This document shows positions 7,859 to 16,444 of a stretch of DNA of 37,271 nt, in pieces. A model generated the notes under the pieces. That model made no database searches. It was not told where the DNA came from and saw only the letters and a list, made by a program, of their open reading frames with translations. This DNA comes from Rhodocyclaceae bacterium (GTDB taxonomy: Bacteria > Pseudomonadota > Gammaproteobacteria > Burkholderiales > Rhodocyclaceae). The first letter of the stretch is position 1. Each line of letters begins with the position of its first letter. The stretch covers positions 1 through 37,271 of the forward strand of contig JAGRGD010000007.1 in NCBI GenBank assembly GCA_020445665.1, in the 5' to 3' direction. The position numbers and the translations under genes are program-made.

Positions 7859-8512
7859 TCAGTCGTCGAGGGAGGTGAGGCCGTGGCGGATGGCGTACTT
7901 GGTCAGCTCGGCCACGCTGTGGAGATCGAGCTTGTCCATGATCTTCTTGCGGTGGGACTCGACGGTCTTGGCGCTGACGAAGAGCCGCTCGGCGATCTGC
8001 ACCGTCGAGTGCCCCTCTGCGATCAGTTGCAGCGTCTCCCGCTCACGCGCTGTGAGCGGCGTTGCCTCGGTGGCCTCGGGCGGCTGTCCCGAGGCCATGT
8101 CCTGGAGCAGGCTGCCCGAGGCCTGCGGGCTCACGTACACCTTGCCGTCGGCGAGGGCGCGCAGCGCCGTCAGGATCTCGTCGAAGGCGTTCTCCTTGAG
8201 CAGGTAGCCTCGCGCGCCGGCCTCAAGCATCTGGCGCACGAAGCGGCTGTCGGAATGCATCGACAGGCCGAGGACCCGGATGTCCGGCTGCTGGGCGACG
8301 ATCTGCCGCGTCGCATCGATGCCGTTCATGCCGCTCATGGCCACATCCATCAGGATCATGTCCGGCTCGAGCTGTCGCGCCAGGCGGATCGCGTCGCGAC
8401 CGTTGTCGGCTTCGGCGATGACCTCGTAGGCCGGGTCATCGCCGATCAGGCGCCGCAGTCCCTCCCGCAGGATGCGGTGGTCGTCGATGATCATGATGCG
8501 TCGCCGGTTCAC
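7859..8512 (-). CDS. NarL/FixJ-family response regulator
   Basis: The 217-residue regulator has an intact receiver domain (about 5-120: acidic pair D10-D11, acceptor D56 in [10 protein letters not shown], lysine in YLLKENAF) and a LuxR-type helix-turn-helix (about 150-212: [20 protein letters not shown], then [20 protein letters not shown]). Phosphorylation at D56 would promote dimerisation and DNA binding. The start is GTG at 8512, overlapping the TGA of the upstream kinase gene by four bases (GTGA). It is thus the last gene of a three-gene operon and the obvious output of its phosphorelay. Its targets cannot be named. Confidence 0.95.
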   Translation of the reverse strand: MNRRRIMIIDDHRILREGLRRLIGDDPAYEVIAEADNGRDAIRLARQLEPDMILMDVAMSGMNGIDATRQIVAQQPDIRVLGLSMHSDSRFVRQMLEAGARGYLLKENAFDEILTALRALADGKVYVSPQASGSLLQDMASGQPPEATEATPLTARERETLQLIAEGHSTVQIAERLFVSAKTVESHRKKIMDKLDLHSVAELTKYAIRHGLTSLDD

Positions 8513-9606
8513 GAGGCCTCCTCGGCAGCCAGGGGCACGACAAGGGTCACGCGGGTGCCATCAAGGCACTCGATCTCTATGCGCCCTCCGAGGAGATCGA
8601 TCCGGTCGCGCAGGGCGAACAGGCCGAAGCCGCCGGCTTCGTCCTGGCCGCCGGGCTGCAGCGGATCGTCGAAGCCGTGGCCGTCGTCGCGGACTTCGAT
8701 ATGCAGTTCTCCATCGTGGCCATTGAGCGATATCGATGCGCGATCTGCGCGGGCGTGCTTCACGATGTTGATCATCAGTTCCCGAACGGCATGAAACAGG
8801 AACACCCGCGTGCTCTCGTCGAGGCCATTGTAGGGTGCGTCGCTGTCGACCCGGTGGCCGATGCCGTGGCGGCCGAGGATCGTCTCGGCGAGCCACTCGA
8901 CGGCAGGGCCGAGGCCCAGCTCGTAGAGGGCAGGCGGGCTGAGCTGGACCATCAGGGTGCGCAACTCCTTGAGCGTCGTGTCGAGGTCGCGGCTCAGCTC
9001 GTCGAGCTCGCTCCGCTGCGTGTCGCCCAGCGCGGCCTGCAGGCGGCCGATGCCGATCTTCGAGAACACCAGGCGCTGGGTCGGACCGTCGTGAAGTTCC
9101 TGGGCAATGCGATGACGCTCCCGCTCTTCGGCCAGCACCAGTTCGGCCGACAGCTGCCTCAGCCGCTCGGTGCGCTGGTGCACCCGGGCTTCAAGGGAGA
9201 CATTCTGCCGTTCCAGGGCAAGGCGGGTTTCACGCAGGGCGAGATGGGTCCGGATGCGGGCACGCACGGTTGCCGGGCTGATCGGCTTGGCAATGTAGTC
9301 CACCGCACCCAGCCCGAGGCCGAAGGCTTCTCCTTCCGGGTCGTCGCGGCCCGTCAGGAAGATGACGGGGACCTCGCTGCCCACCGGGTCCGCCTTGATG
9401 CGGTGGCACGTCTCGTAGCCGTCGATGCCCGGCATGACCACATCGAGCAGGATCAGGTCCGGCGGCGACGCCGGGTCGAGCCGCGCCAGCCCCTGCTCGC
9501 CCGTCTTCGCGATCACGACCCGGTAGTCGCCGTGGAGCAACTCGCGCAGCACCTGCAGCACCTGGGTCTCGTCGTCGATGATCAGCACGGTGGGGCGGTC
9601 GCTCAC
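8509..9606 (-). CDS. Receiver-histidine kinase (HisKA_3 / NarX-type kinase core)
   Basis: The 365-residue soluble protein carries a receiver domain at its N-terminus (about 6-122: D11-D12, acceptor D55 in LILLDVVMPG, K107 in YIAKPI), a coiled-coil linker (about 125-160), a HisKA_3 dimerisation domain with H172 in AQELHDGPTQRLVFSKIG, and an ATPase domain (N280 in ELMINIVKHA, DDGHGF, GGFGLFALRDRIDLLGG). This kinase class partners with NarL/FixJ regulators, and such a regulator follows it directly. The GTG start at 9606 overlaps the TGA of the giant sensor gene by four bases. The receiver suggests it accepts a signal from the upstream hybrid kinase (for example from its HPt) and then phosphorylates the downstream regulator. 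That order is inference. Confidence 0.92.
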   Translation of the reverse strand: MSDRPTVLIIDDETQVLQVLRELLHGDYRVVIAKTGEQGLARLDPASPPDLILLDVVMPGIDGYETCHRIKADPVGSEVPVIFLTGRDDPEGEAFGLGLGAVDYIAKPISPATVRARIRTHLALRETRLALERQNVSLEARVHQRTERLRQLSAELVLAEERERHRIAQELHDGPTQRLVFSKIGIGRLQAALGDTQRSELDELSRDLDTTLKELRTLMVQLSPPALYELGLGPAVEWLAETILGRHGIGHRVDSDAPYNGLDESTRVFLFHAVRELMINIVKHARADRASISLNGHDGELHIEVRDDGHGFDDPLQPGGQDEAGGFGLFALRDRIDLLGGRIEIECLDGTRVTLVVPLAAEEAS

Positions 9607-12600
9607 GGGGCGTCTCCCGGGGGGGCGAGTTGCGCCCGCAGCGCGTCGAGCAGGGTCGAGGCGGTCGCGAACTCGAAATCGGTGAGCGCGATCGCCAGGC
9701 CCTGGCGCAGTTCGTGGCACGGGGCGGGGAGGTCCCCGGTTCGGATCGCGGCGAGACAGTCGATGGCGTCGGCGTCGCCGGCGGCCACCAGCGACGCCAG
9801 GTGATCGAGCCGCTCGCGCAGTTCGCCCGTCGTCATCGCGGCACCTGGCGCCTCGACCTGCTGAGGACCGTCGATGGTGGTCGAGATGCGGCGGGCGTGC
9901 TCGATCGCCGCAGGCAGGGCCTCGCCGAGCTCGGCAAGGGCCGCTGGCAGGCCGGCGTCCTGGCCCTGGCGCGCCAGTGTCTCGATGTGTTCTGCTGCCG
10001 CCTGGACCGCGCGTGCGCCAATATTGCCTGCGACGCCCTTCAGCGCATGGGCGGCATCCGCGACGGATTGCCGGTCGGCTGCGGCGAGTTGCCGAAGGGC
10101 GTCGAGCGCGTGCTCGTAGCGTTCGGCAAAGTCGCGGCACAGCGTCGCATACAGCGCCCGGTTGCCCGCAACCCGGGTGAGGGCCGCGGCGGTGTCGAGC
10201 GCCCCTGCGGGGAGCGGCGGGGCGGGAGCGTGCGTTTGAGGCGGCGTCTCGGCGATATCGTCGCGCACGGGCAGCCAGGCGCAGAGTGTATCGAACAGGA
10301 CCGTCGGGTCGATGGGCTTGGGCACGTGACCGTCCATGCCCGCCTCGAGGGATCGCTCGGCGTCGCCCGCCATGGTGTTGGCGGTCATCGCGACGATGGG
10401 CAGTCCGCTCGCGCCGGGCAGGCTGCGGATGCCCGCGGTGGCCTGGTAGCCGTCGATGTCCGGCATCTGGATATCCATCAGCACCAGGTCGGGCCGCTGG
10501 CGCGCGACCCGCTCGATGCTCTCGCGGCCATTGGCCGCGACCTCGACGCGGAGCCCCATGTGCTGGAGCAGCTCGCGGGCCACCTGCTGGTTGATCGGAT
10601 TGTCCTCCACCAGCAGGACGCGGCCGGAAAGCTGGCGCGTGCCGGCGTGATCGCGGCGCTGACCGTTGCGCTGGACGTGACGCCCGGGGCCGACGGCCAG
10701 CGCGACCGCATCGAGCAGTTGCGAGGGGGTGATCGGCTTGATCAGGAAGCCGTCGAGTCCTTCGTCCGGGGCTTCGCGTCCATAGGCGGTCATCAGGATG
10801 ACCCGCGGTTGCTCGCTGCCGTGGGCGGCGCGGATCCGGCGGGAGACCTCGACCCCGTCCATGCCCGGCATGCGCCAGTCGAGAAGCACCACGTCGTAGG
10901 GGCGAGGGGACTCGGCGAGGCGCTTGAGGGCCGCCTCGCCGCCGGCCACCACATCAACCCGGAAGGCCAGGGACTGGAGCAGATCGGCAAGGACCTGGCG
11001 CGCGATCGCGTTGTCGTCCACCAGCAGCACGCGCAGCTCGCTGGTGTCGAGCCCCTTGTGGTCGCGGGTCTGCCCCGCCGCGGCGCCGAAGGGCAGTATG
11101 ACGTCGAAGCGGCTGCCGACACCGGGCGTGCTATCGACACCGATCGTGCCCCCCATCAGCTCGCAGAGCTGACGGCAGATCGACAGGCCGCGCCCGGTGC
11201 CGCCATAGAGGCGGGTGGTCGAACCGTCCACCTGGGTAAAGGGCTGGAACAGGCGCGCGGTCTGTTCAGGGGCGATGCCGATGCCGGTGTCCTCAACCGT
11301 GAAGCCGTACCTTCCGGCACCATGCTCGGGAAGCGGCGCGATGCGCAGGATGATGTGGCCCTGGTCCGTGAACTTGGCCGCGTTGCCGACCAGGTTGGTC
11401 AGGATCTGGGCCAGCCGGTGGGGGTCGCCCCGCAGCCGCGGGGGCATCCCGGGTGCAATGTCGTAGATGAACTCCACGTGCTTGTCGGCGAGCCGCGTGC
11501 TGGCGAGGGTGGCGACGCCGTCGAGCACCTCGCCCAGGTCGAAATCGATGGATTCGATGCGCAGCTGGCCGGCCTCGATCTTCGAGAGGTCGAGGATGTC
11601 GTCGATCAGGGTCAGCAGCGCCCTCGCCGAGACCTGGATCTTGCCCAGGTAGTCCAGTTGCTGGGGCGAGAGTTCGGTGCGGTTGAGGAGGTGGCCGAGG
11701 CCGACGATGGCGTTCATCGGCGTGCGGATCTCGTGGCTCATGTTGGCGAGGAACTGGCCCTTGAAGCGGTTGGCCGCCTCGGCTTCCTCCTTGGCCTGCT
11801 GGAGCTCGCGCTCCATCTTGCGCCGTTCGGTGATGTTGACGATGACGCCGAGGATCGCCGGCTGGCCGTCGAACTGCAGCGGAATCGCCGACAGCAGGCC
11901 GGTCAGGGGGCGGCCGTCGGCCGACCGGTAGGCGCACTCCATGCCATCCACACAGCCGCGCGACTGGAGTTCGCGCACCACGGCGTCGCGCGCGCCCGGG
12001 TCGGCATAGATGTCGGCGGTGTTCATGCCGACGAGGGAGCGGTCGAGACCCGCCTCGCGTTCGGCCTGCGGATTGGCGAGCAGGATCCGGCCGCTGGTGT
12101 CGGCAATCGTGACCGAGACCGGCAAGGCATTGACGACCCGCTGGAACTGGATCTCGGCCGTGCGGCGCTCGGTCAGGTCGCGCACGATATTGCCCACACG
12201 CAGCGGCTGCCCATCCTCGTCGCGAACGATGAAGTAGCTCTCCAGCGCCGGGAAGGTGGTACCGTCACAGCGGACCAGCTCCGTCTCGCCGGACCAGCGC
12301 CCGTCGCGCATCGTCGCAGGCAGCACCTCCTCGCGCAGGCGGCGCTGATCGTCCGGCCCGTAGAAGCGCGCAAAACCGTCAGGCACGGTGTCACCACCCT
12401 CCGGAAGCCCGAGAAGTCGGCACAGGGCCGCGTTCATGTAGACGATGCGGCCGTCCATGGCGGCCATGCCGAAGCCGAGGTTCGCCGTCTCGGCGAAGTG
12501 CCGGAAGATGCGCAGGTGGTCCTCTGCCTCGCGCCGGTCGGTGACATCGATGTGGGTACCGATGGCCCGCTGGGCCACACCGTGCCGGTCGCGGGAGAAG

Positions 12601-15600
12601 ACCTGGCCACGCGAGTGGATCCAGCGGTAGCTGCCGTCCCGCGCCCGCAGTCGGAACTCCTCGTCGAAGGGCGAGCGGGCATCGGCCCGCATGCGGGCGC
12701 CGGCTGCCGAGACGCGCGCGGCATCGTCGGGATGGAGCAACTGGTGGAAGGTGGCCATGCTCTGGGGCAACGCCTCCGGGTCGTAGCCGAGCATGCGCAT
12801 CCAGAGGGGACTGAAATAGACCTCGCCGGTGGCGAGCCGGAAGTCCCAGAAGCCGGCGCGCGCCGCCTCCATGGCGAGGGCGAAGCGCTGCTCGCTGAAC
12901 TGCAGCCGCTGCTGGTGCCGGCGCATCGTGAGGATCCACAGGGTCGCGAGGGCGAGCAGGCCGAGCGCGATGGTCACCACCAACGCGAGATGACGGTAGT
13001 CGATCCGCTCGGCAAAGCGCTCGCGTCCCCAGCTGTCGAGGATGCGCCGCTTCTCGGCCGGCGCAATGGCCGCCAGTGCGCGATCCATCAGCGGGACCAG
13101 CGGCGCGAGTGCCGGCTGGACACCGAAGGCCAGGCGTACGTCCACGCCGGTTCGCCCGACGATGCGCAGGTTGTTCATGCCCCGCTCGGCGATGTGGTAC
13201 GTGGCCTGGGCCAGGGTCGCGAAGAGCACGTCGGCGCGGCCGGTCGCGACGGCATCGAGTCCATCCTGGATCGTGTCGACGGTCAGGTAGTCGAAGCCGG
13301 GATAGCGCGCGAACAGGTCCGGCAGGTAGCCGTAGTCGCGAATCACCGCCACGCGCCGGTCGGCCAGTTCGGCCATGTCATCCACGAAGCCGGCGCCGGC
13401 GCGCATCACGATGACCACCGGGCTCTCGAGATAGGGCGCGGAGAACTCGAGCTGCCGCGCGAGGTTGGAGTTGTTGGTCTCGGAGATCATGTCGACCTCA
13501 CCCGCGCGGGCGAGGGCGACCGACTCCGACCAGGTCGTGGTCGGTACGTGCTCGAAGCGGATGCCCAGCTGCTGGGCCACGAGCGCGAGGTGGTCGTTGA
13601 CGATGCCCACGTAGTTGCCGCCCCGGTCGAGCGCCTCGTAGGGGAGCCAGTTGGGGTCGCCCGCGAAGCGGATCACCGGATGGGCCTTCAGCCACTCGCG
13701 TTCGCCCGCGGAGAGGGTGAGATACACGGGCTGGGTGGTCACCCCCAGCCACCGGCGGCGGATCTCGACCATCTCCGCCTCGCTGATGCTGTCGATGGCC
13801 TTGTCGACCAGCGCCCTCAGTTCCGGCCAGTCCTTGCGGATGCCGAAGTGCAGCGGCGTCGGGCCGATCTCCCGGGCGAGGTGGGCGACCTGCAGGTTGG
13901 TGAGCTTCAGATCCTCGATCAGCCAGTTGGCGAGCCCCTGGTTGCCGATGTAGGCATCGGCCCCGCCTTCGGAGAGTTGCTTGAGCGCCGTCGGCGTGTC
14001 CGCGACGAAGACGAAGCGGATCGCCGGGTAGCGGGGGCCGATCTGCTCGACGGTGTTGAAGCCGCGCTCGACCACTACGGTCTTGCCGTTGAGGTCGGCC
14101 AGGCCCTCGACCAGGGGCGCGCCCTTGCGGGTATAGACCGGTGCGAGGAAGGCGGAGTAGGGCAGCGAGTAGTCGAGGTAAGCCTCGCGTGAGGCGGTGT
14201 GGGCGAGGGTCCCGACCATGTCCTGCTCGCGGTCGCGCAGGGCCTGCTCTGTGGCAGGCCAGTCGGTGCGGTCGTCGAGGTCGAAGCGGATGCCCAGTCG
14301 CTGCTCGACCAGACGGAGCACGTCGATCGTGATGCCTTGCGGCGTGCCGTCGCGACCGGCCAGTTCCCAGGGCGGGAAGTGGCCGTAGTCAATGCGGATG
14401 TCCGGGTGGGCGTCGAGCCAGTTGCGTTCCTCGGGAGTGAGGGGCAGGGCGGTGCCGCCGGCCGGGTCTCGCTGGCTGCCGATCCACCGCTGGCGGATGG
14501 CTGCCCGTTCTTCGGGTGAGATGCTGCCGAGCGCCTTGGTGATGATGCTGGCGAGGAGCGGCTCGTCGCTGCGGGTGATCATGTGGATCGGGTGGCTGCG
14601 CATGCCCGGCGCGGCGCGGAAGGGCACGATGGTGAAGATGCCCCGATGTCGCAGCGCGTGGGAGAGCACGGCGTGGGAGTCGAACAGGATCTCCGCGCGT
14701 CCCTCCATCACGGTACGGATCGCCGCCTCGAGATCGTCCACCTCGACGATCCCGATCTCCGGGTGACGGGCGCGCAGTTCGTCGATCTGGGCGTATCCCC
14801 GCGGAATCGCGGCGCGGTGTCCGTTGAGGTCTTCGATGCGCCGGAGGTCCAGGTTCTCGCGCACGAAGAAGTGATTGGCCGTTTCGAGATAGGCGGGCGA
14901 GTAGGTGGCGTAGGTGGCCCGGTCGGCGGTGAAGTAGGCGGCCGCGACCAGGTCGAGGCGGCGCGAGGCGAGCCCCGCCAGGATGTCTTGCCAGGGGCCC
15001 GTCTCGACCTCGAAGCGCAGCCCCGTGCGTGCCTCGATCAGGCGCAGGTAGTCGTTGGCGAGGCCACTGTAGCGACCATCCGGTCCGACGAAGTCGAAGG
15101 GCGCCCAGTCCGTCGAGCCGCCCGCCGTCAGCGTAGGGTGAGCCGAGATCCACGCCCGCTCGGCGTCGCTCAGGGCCACGTCGCCGCGAACCGAGCCGGC
15201 GATGGCGTCGAGGTCGAAGCGCACCTGCTTGCGCTCGGGCCGGTGGCTGCGGCTCAGGGCCCGGAAATCGATCCGCTCCGGCGCCGACAGGATGTGGGCG
15301 AAGCGATCCACATTGGCCGGCGTCGCCGCCACCATGCCGCTCTCCCAGCTGAGCGCCTGGTCGCCGAAGTCGCTGCCGGTCAGGTAGTCATACAGCATCA
15401 CGACGCCCTGGGCGCCATCGAACAGGTGGCCCCCCAGGTCCACGTCGATCAACCCGTCCCGCACGCTGGCCATGGCGGGCGGTGTCCAGTTGATGCCGCC
15501 GAAGACCATCGGCGAGGTGCCGCCGCTGTCCCGGTAGTGGCGGGCGAGGAGCAGCGCGTGGTCGTCGGCAAAGGTCCATACCGCGTTGATCTCGGGCCAG

Positions 15601-16253
15601 CGCCGCAGCGCGTCGTCGAAGGCTGCGATGAGCCGCGCCTCGCCGTCGTTATAGGGGACGGTGGCGACGAGGTGGGCATTGTCGCGGGCATTGACGACCG
15701 CCTCCAGGCCCTCGAGCCGCCGCACCATCGGCAACTCGGTGTTGCCCGTGAAGGCCAGCAGATGGACCTCGTCCAGGCCCTTCGCCGCCGCCGCGCCCAG
15801 CAGCTGGGTGGTCAGTCGCACCCCGGCCTGGCGGTCGTCGGGCGACACGCTGCCAATCCAGAAGCGGTAGTGGTTGCGCGGCACGAGGGACTCGTCGAGC
15901 AAGGCCGCATTGACTAGCAGGGCCGGGGTTCGGGTCGCTTCGGCCTGCTGGAGGATGGCTTCGCCGATGCCGGCGTAGTCGGTGAACAGAATGCCGTCGA
16001 CCCCGGCCCGGGTCACGGTCCGGACCTGTTCCAGCATGCGCTGGGGCGAGCGGGCGGACACGTGGATGGTCAGGTCCGCGCCCAGATCCTGCGCGGCGGC
16101 GCGGGCCAGGTCGGTGAAGGGGCCCCAGAAGTTTTCGGTGTGGGGAACGAAGAGCGCGATCCGCGGCCGTGCCGCCTCGCTCGCCGACGGCCATAACAGC
16201 ACCCACCAGAAGGCGAGCACAGCCAGGCGGGCGATCGTCGGGTGCGGGGTCAT
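9603..16253 (-). CDS. BvgS-like giant hybrid histidine kinase with four periplasmic sensor domains
   Basis: The product is 2216 residues. A signal peptide (1-28, ending SASEA) leads into a type-1 sugar-binding-protein-like domain (about 30-330, RIALFVPHTENFWGPF). Three SBP_bac_3 (Venus-flytrap) domains follow, each introduced by a W(I/L)xAHP element (about 368-595, 620-845, 870-1080). One transmembrane helix (about 1089-1108) precedes three PAS domains (about 1120-1480), HisKA with H1507 (NMSHEIRTPMN), an ATPase domain (LTNLVGNAAKF, DTGIGIAP, GGTGRGLSI), two receivers (D1792 in LLDWRMPG; D1927 in LMDIQMPD) and HPt with H2069 (AHALKGVAG). Binding of small solutes in the periplasm would drive a His-Asp-His relay. 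ATG at 16253 is chosen because it gives a clean signal peptide, although its ribosome site is weak; in-frame ATGs further upstream are possible. It is first in an operon with the receiver-kinase and NarL-type regulator. Four sensor domains are more than usual for BvgS-type kinases, which typically have two. Confidence 0.93.
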   Translation of the reverse strand: MTPHPTIARLAVLAFWWVLLWPSASEAARPRIALFVPHTENFWGPFTDLARAAAQDLGADLTIHVSARSPQRMLEQVRTVTRAGVDGILFTDYAGIGEAILQQAEATRTPALLVNAALLDESLVPRNHYRFWIGSVSPDDRQAGVRLTTQLLGAAAAKGLDEVHLLAFTGNTELPMVRRLEGLEAVVNARDNAHLVATVPYNDGEARLIAAFDDALRRWPEINAVWTFADDHALLLARHYRDSGGTSPMVFGGINWTPPAMASVRDGLIDVDLGGHLFDGAQGVVMLYDYLTGSDFGDQALSWESGMVAATPANVDRFAHILSAPERIDFRALSRSHRPERKQVRFDLDAIAGSVRGDVALSDAERAWISAHPTLTAGGSTDWAPFDFVGPDGRYSGLANDYLRLIEARTGLRFEVETGPWQDILAGLASRRLDLVAAAYFTADRATYATYSPAYLETANHFFVRENLDLRRIEDLNGHRAAIPRGYAQIDELRARHPEIGIVEVDDLEAAIRTVMEGRAEILFDSHAVLSHALRHRGIFTIVPFRAAPGMRSHPIHMITRSDEPLLASIITKALGSISPEERAAIRQRWIGSQRDPAGGTALPLTPEERNWLDAHPDIRIDYGHFPPWELAGRDGTPQGITIDVLRLVEQRLGIRFDLDDRTDWPATEQALRDREQDMVGTLAHTASREAYLDYSLPYSAFLAPVYTRKGAPLVEGLADLNGKTVVVERGFNTVEQIGPRYPAIRFVFVADTPTALKQLSEGGADAYIGNQGLANWLIEDLKLTNLQVAHLAREIGPTPLHFGIRKDWPELRALVDKAIDSISEAEMVEIRRRWLGVTTQPVYLTLSAGEREWLKAHPVIRFAGDPNWLPYEALDRGGNYVGIVNDHLALVAQQLGIRFEHVPTTTWSESVALARAGEVDMISETNNSNLARQLEFSAPYLESPVVIVMRAGAGFVDDMAELADRRVAVIRDYGYLPDLFARYPGFDYLTVDTIQDGLDAVATGRADVLFATLAQATYHIAERGMNNLRIVGRTGVDVRLAFGVQPALAPLVPLMDRALAAIAPAEKRRILDSWGRERFAERIDYRHLALVVTIALGLLALATLWILTMRRHQQRLQFSEQRFALAMEAARAGFWDFRLATGEVYFSPLWMRMLGYDPEALPQSMATFHQLLHPDDAARVSAAGARMRADARSPFDEEFRLRARDGSYRWIHSRGQVFSRDRHGVAQRAIGTHIDVTDRREAEDHLRIFRHFAETANLGFGMAAMDGRIVYMNAALCRLLGLPEGGDTVPDGFARFYGPDDQRRLREEVLPATMRDGRWSGETELVRCDGTTFPALESYFIVRDEDGQPLRVGNIVRDLTERRTAEIQFQRVVNALPVSVTIADTSGRILLANPQAEREAGLDRSLVGMNTADIYADPGARDAVVRELQSRGCVDGMECAYRSADGRPLTGLLSAIPLQFDGQPAILGVIVNITERRKMERELQQAKEEAEAANRFKGQFLANMSHEIRTPMNAIVGLGHLLNRTELSPQQLDYLGKIQVSARALLTLIDDILDLSKIEAGQLRIESIDFDLGEVLDGVATLASTRLADKHVEFIYDIAPGMPPRLRGDPHRLAQILTNLVGNAAKFTDQGHIILRIAPLPEHGAGRYGFTVEDTGIGIAPEQTARLFQPFTQVDGSTTRLYGGTGRGLSICRQLCELMGGTIGVDSTPGVGSRFDVILPFGAAAGQTRDHKGLDTSELRVLLVDDNAIARQVLADLLQSLAFRVDVVAGGEAALKRLAESPRPYDVVLLDWRMPGMDGVEVSRRIRAAHGSEQPRVILMTAYGREAPDEGLDGFLIKPITPSQLLDAVALAVGPGRHVQRNGQRRDHAGTRQLSGRVLLVEDNPINQQVARELLQHMGLRVEVAANGRESIERVARQRPDLVLMDIQMPDIDGYQATAGIRSLPGASGLPIVAMTANTMAGDAERSLEAGMDGHVPKPIDPTVLFDTLCAWLPVRDDIAETPPQTHAPAPPLPAGALDTAAALTRVAGNRALYATLCRDFAERYEHALDALRQLAAADRQSVADAAHALKGVAGNIGARAVQAAAEHIETLARQGQDAGLPAALAELGEALPAAIEHARRISTTIDGPQQVEAPGAAMTTGELRERLDHLASLVAAGDADAIDCLAAIRTGDLPAPCHELRQGLAIALTDFEFATASTLLDALRAQLAPPGDAP

Positions 16254-16282
16254 CGTTTCGCGTCGAGCGGGGGCGACCACCC

Positions 16283-16302
16283 CATGGGTCTGGGGGCCCA
16301 TG
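16283..16302. repeat. Inverted repeat in the divergent intergenic region
   Basis: CATGGG (16283-16288), eight bases, CCCATG (16297-16302). It lies between the divergent giant-kinase and acyl-CoA synthetase genes, in the predicted leader of the kinase. It may be an operator or an RNA hairpin. Confidence 0.3.
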
Positions 16303-16341
16303 ACAAAGTCGCATCGATCCCGGATCATGTGTCGAGCCGCG

Positions 16342-16369
16342 AGTATAGCGTGGCGGGTATCCCGGTCGA
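16342..16369 (-). promoter_or_regulatory. Candidate promoter for the giant hybrid kinase operon
   Basis: On the minus strand TCGACC (16364-16369), 16 bases, TATACT (16342-16347). The -10 matches five of six bases of TATAAT and the -35 four of six of TTGACA. Transcription would start near 16335, leaving a leader of about 80 bases before the ATG at 16253. The 191-base gap (16254-16444) must also hold the promoter of the divergent synthetase gene, which I could not identify with confidence. Confidence 0.35.
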
Positions 16370-16444
16370 TGCCCATGCCAATGGGTTCTCTCCGCCGGGA
16401 CGTGGGGCGGCGCGGTGGCGCCGGGATCGAACAGGAACGCGTCG

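Noticed and set aside
9630-14192. A 1520-codon open frame on the plus strand opposite the giant kinase
   Set aside because: It is the antisense shadow of a high-GC gene. The minus-strand frame has clear signal peptide, sensor, kinase, receiver and HPt motifs, while this one has no recognisable domain.
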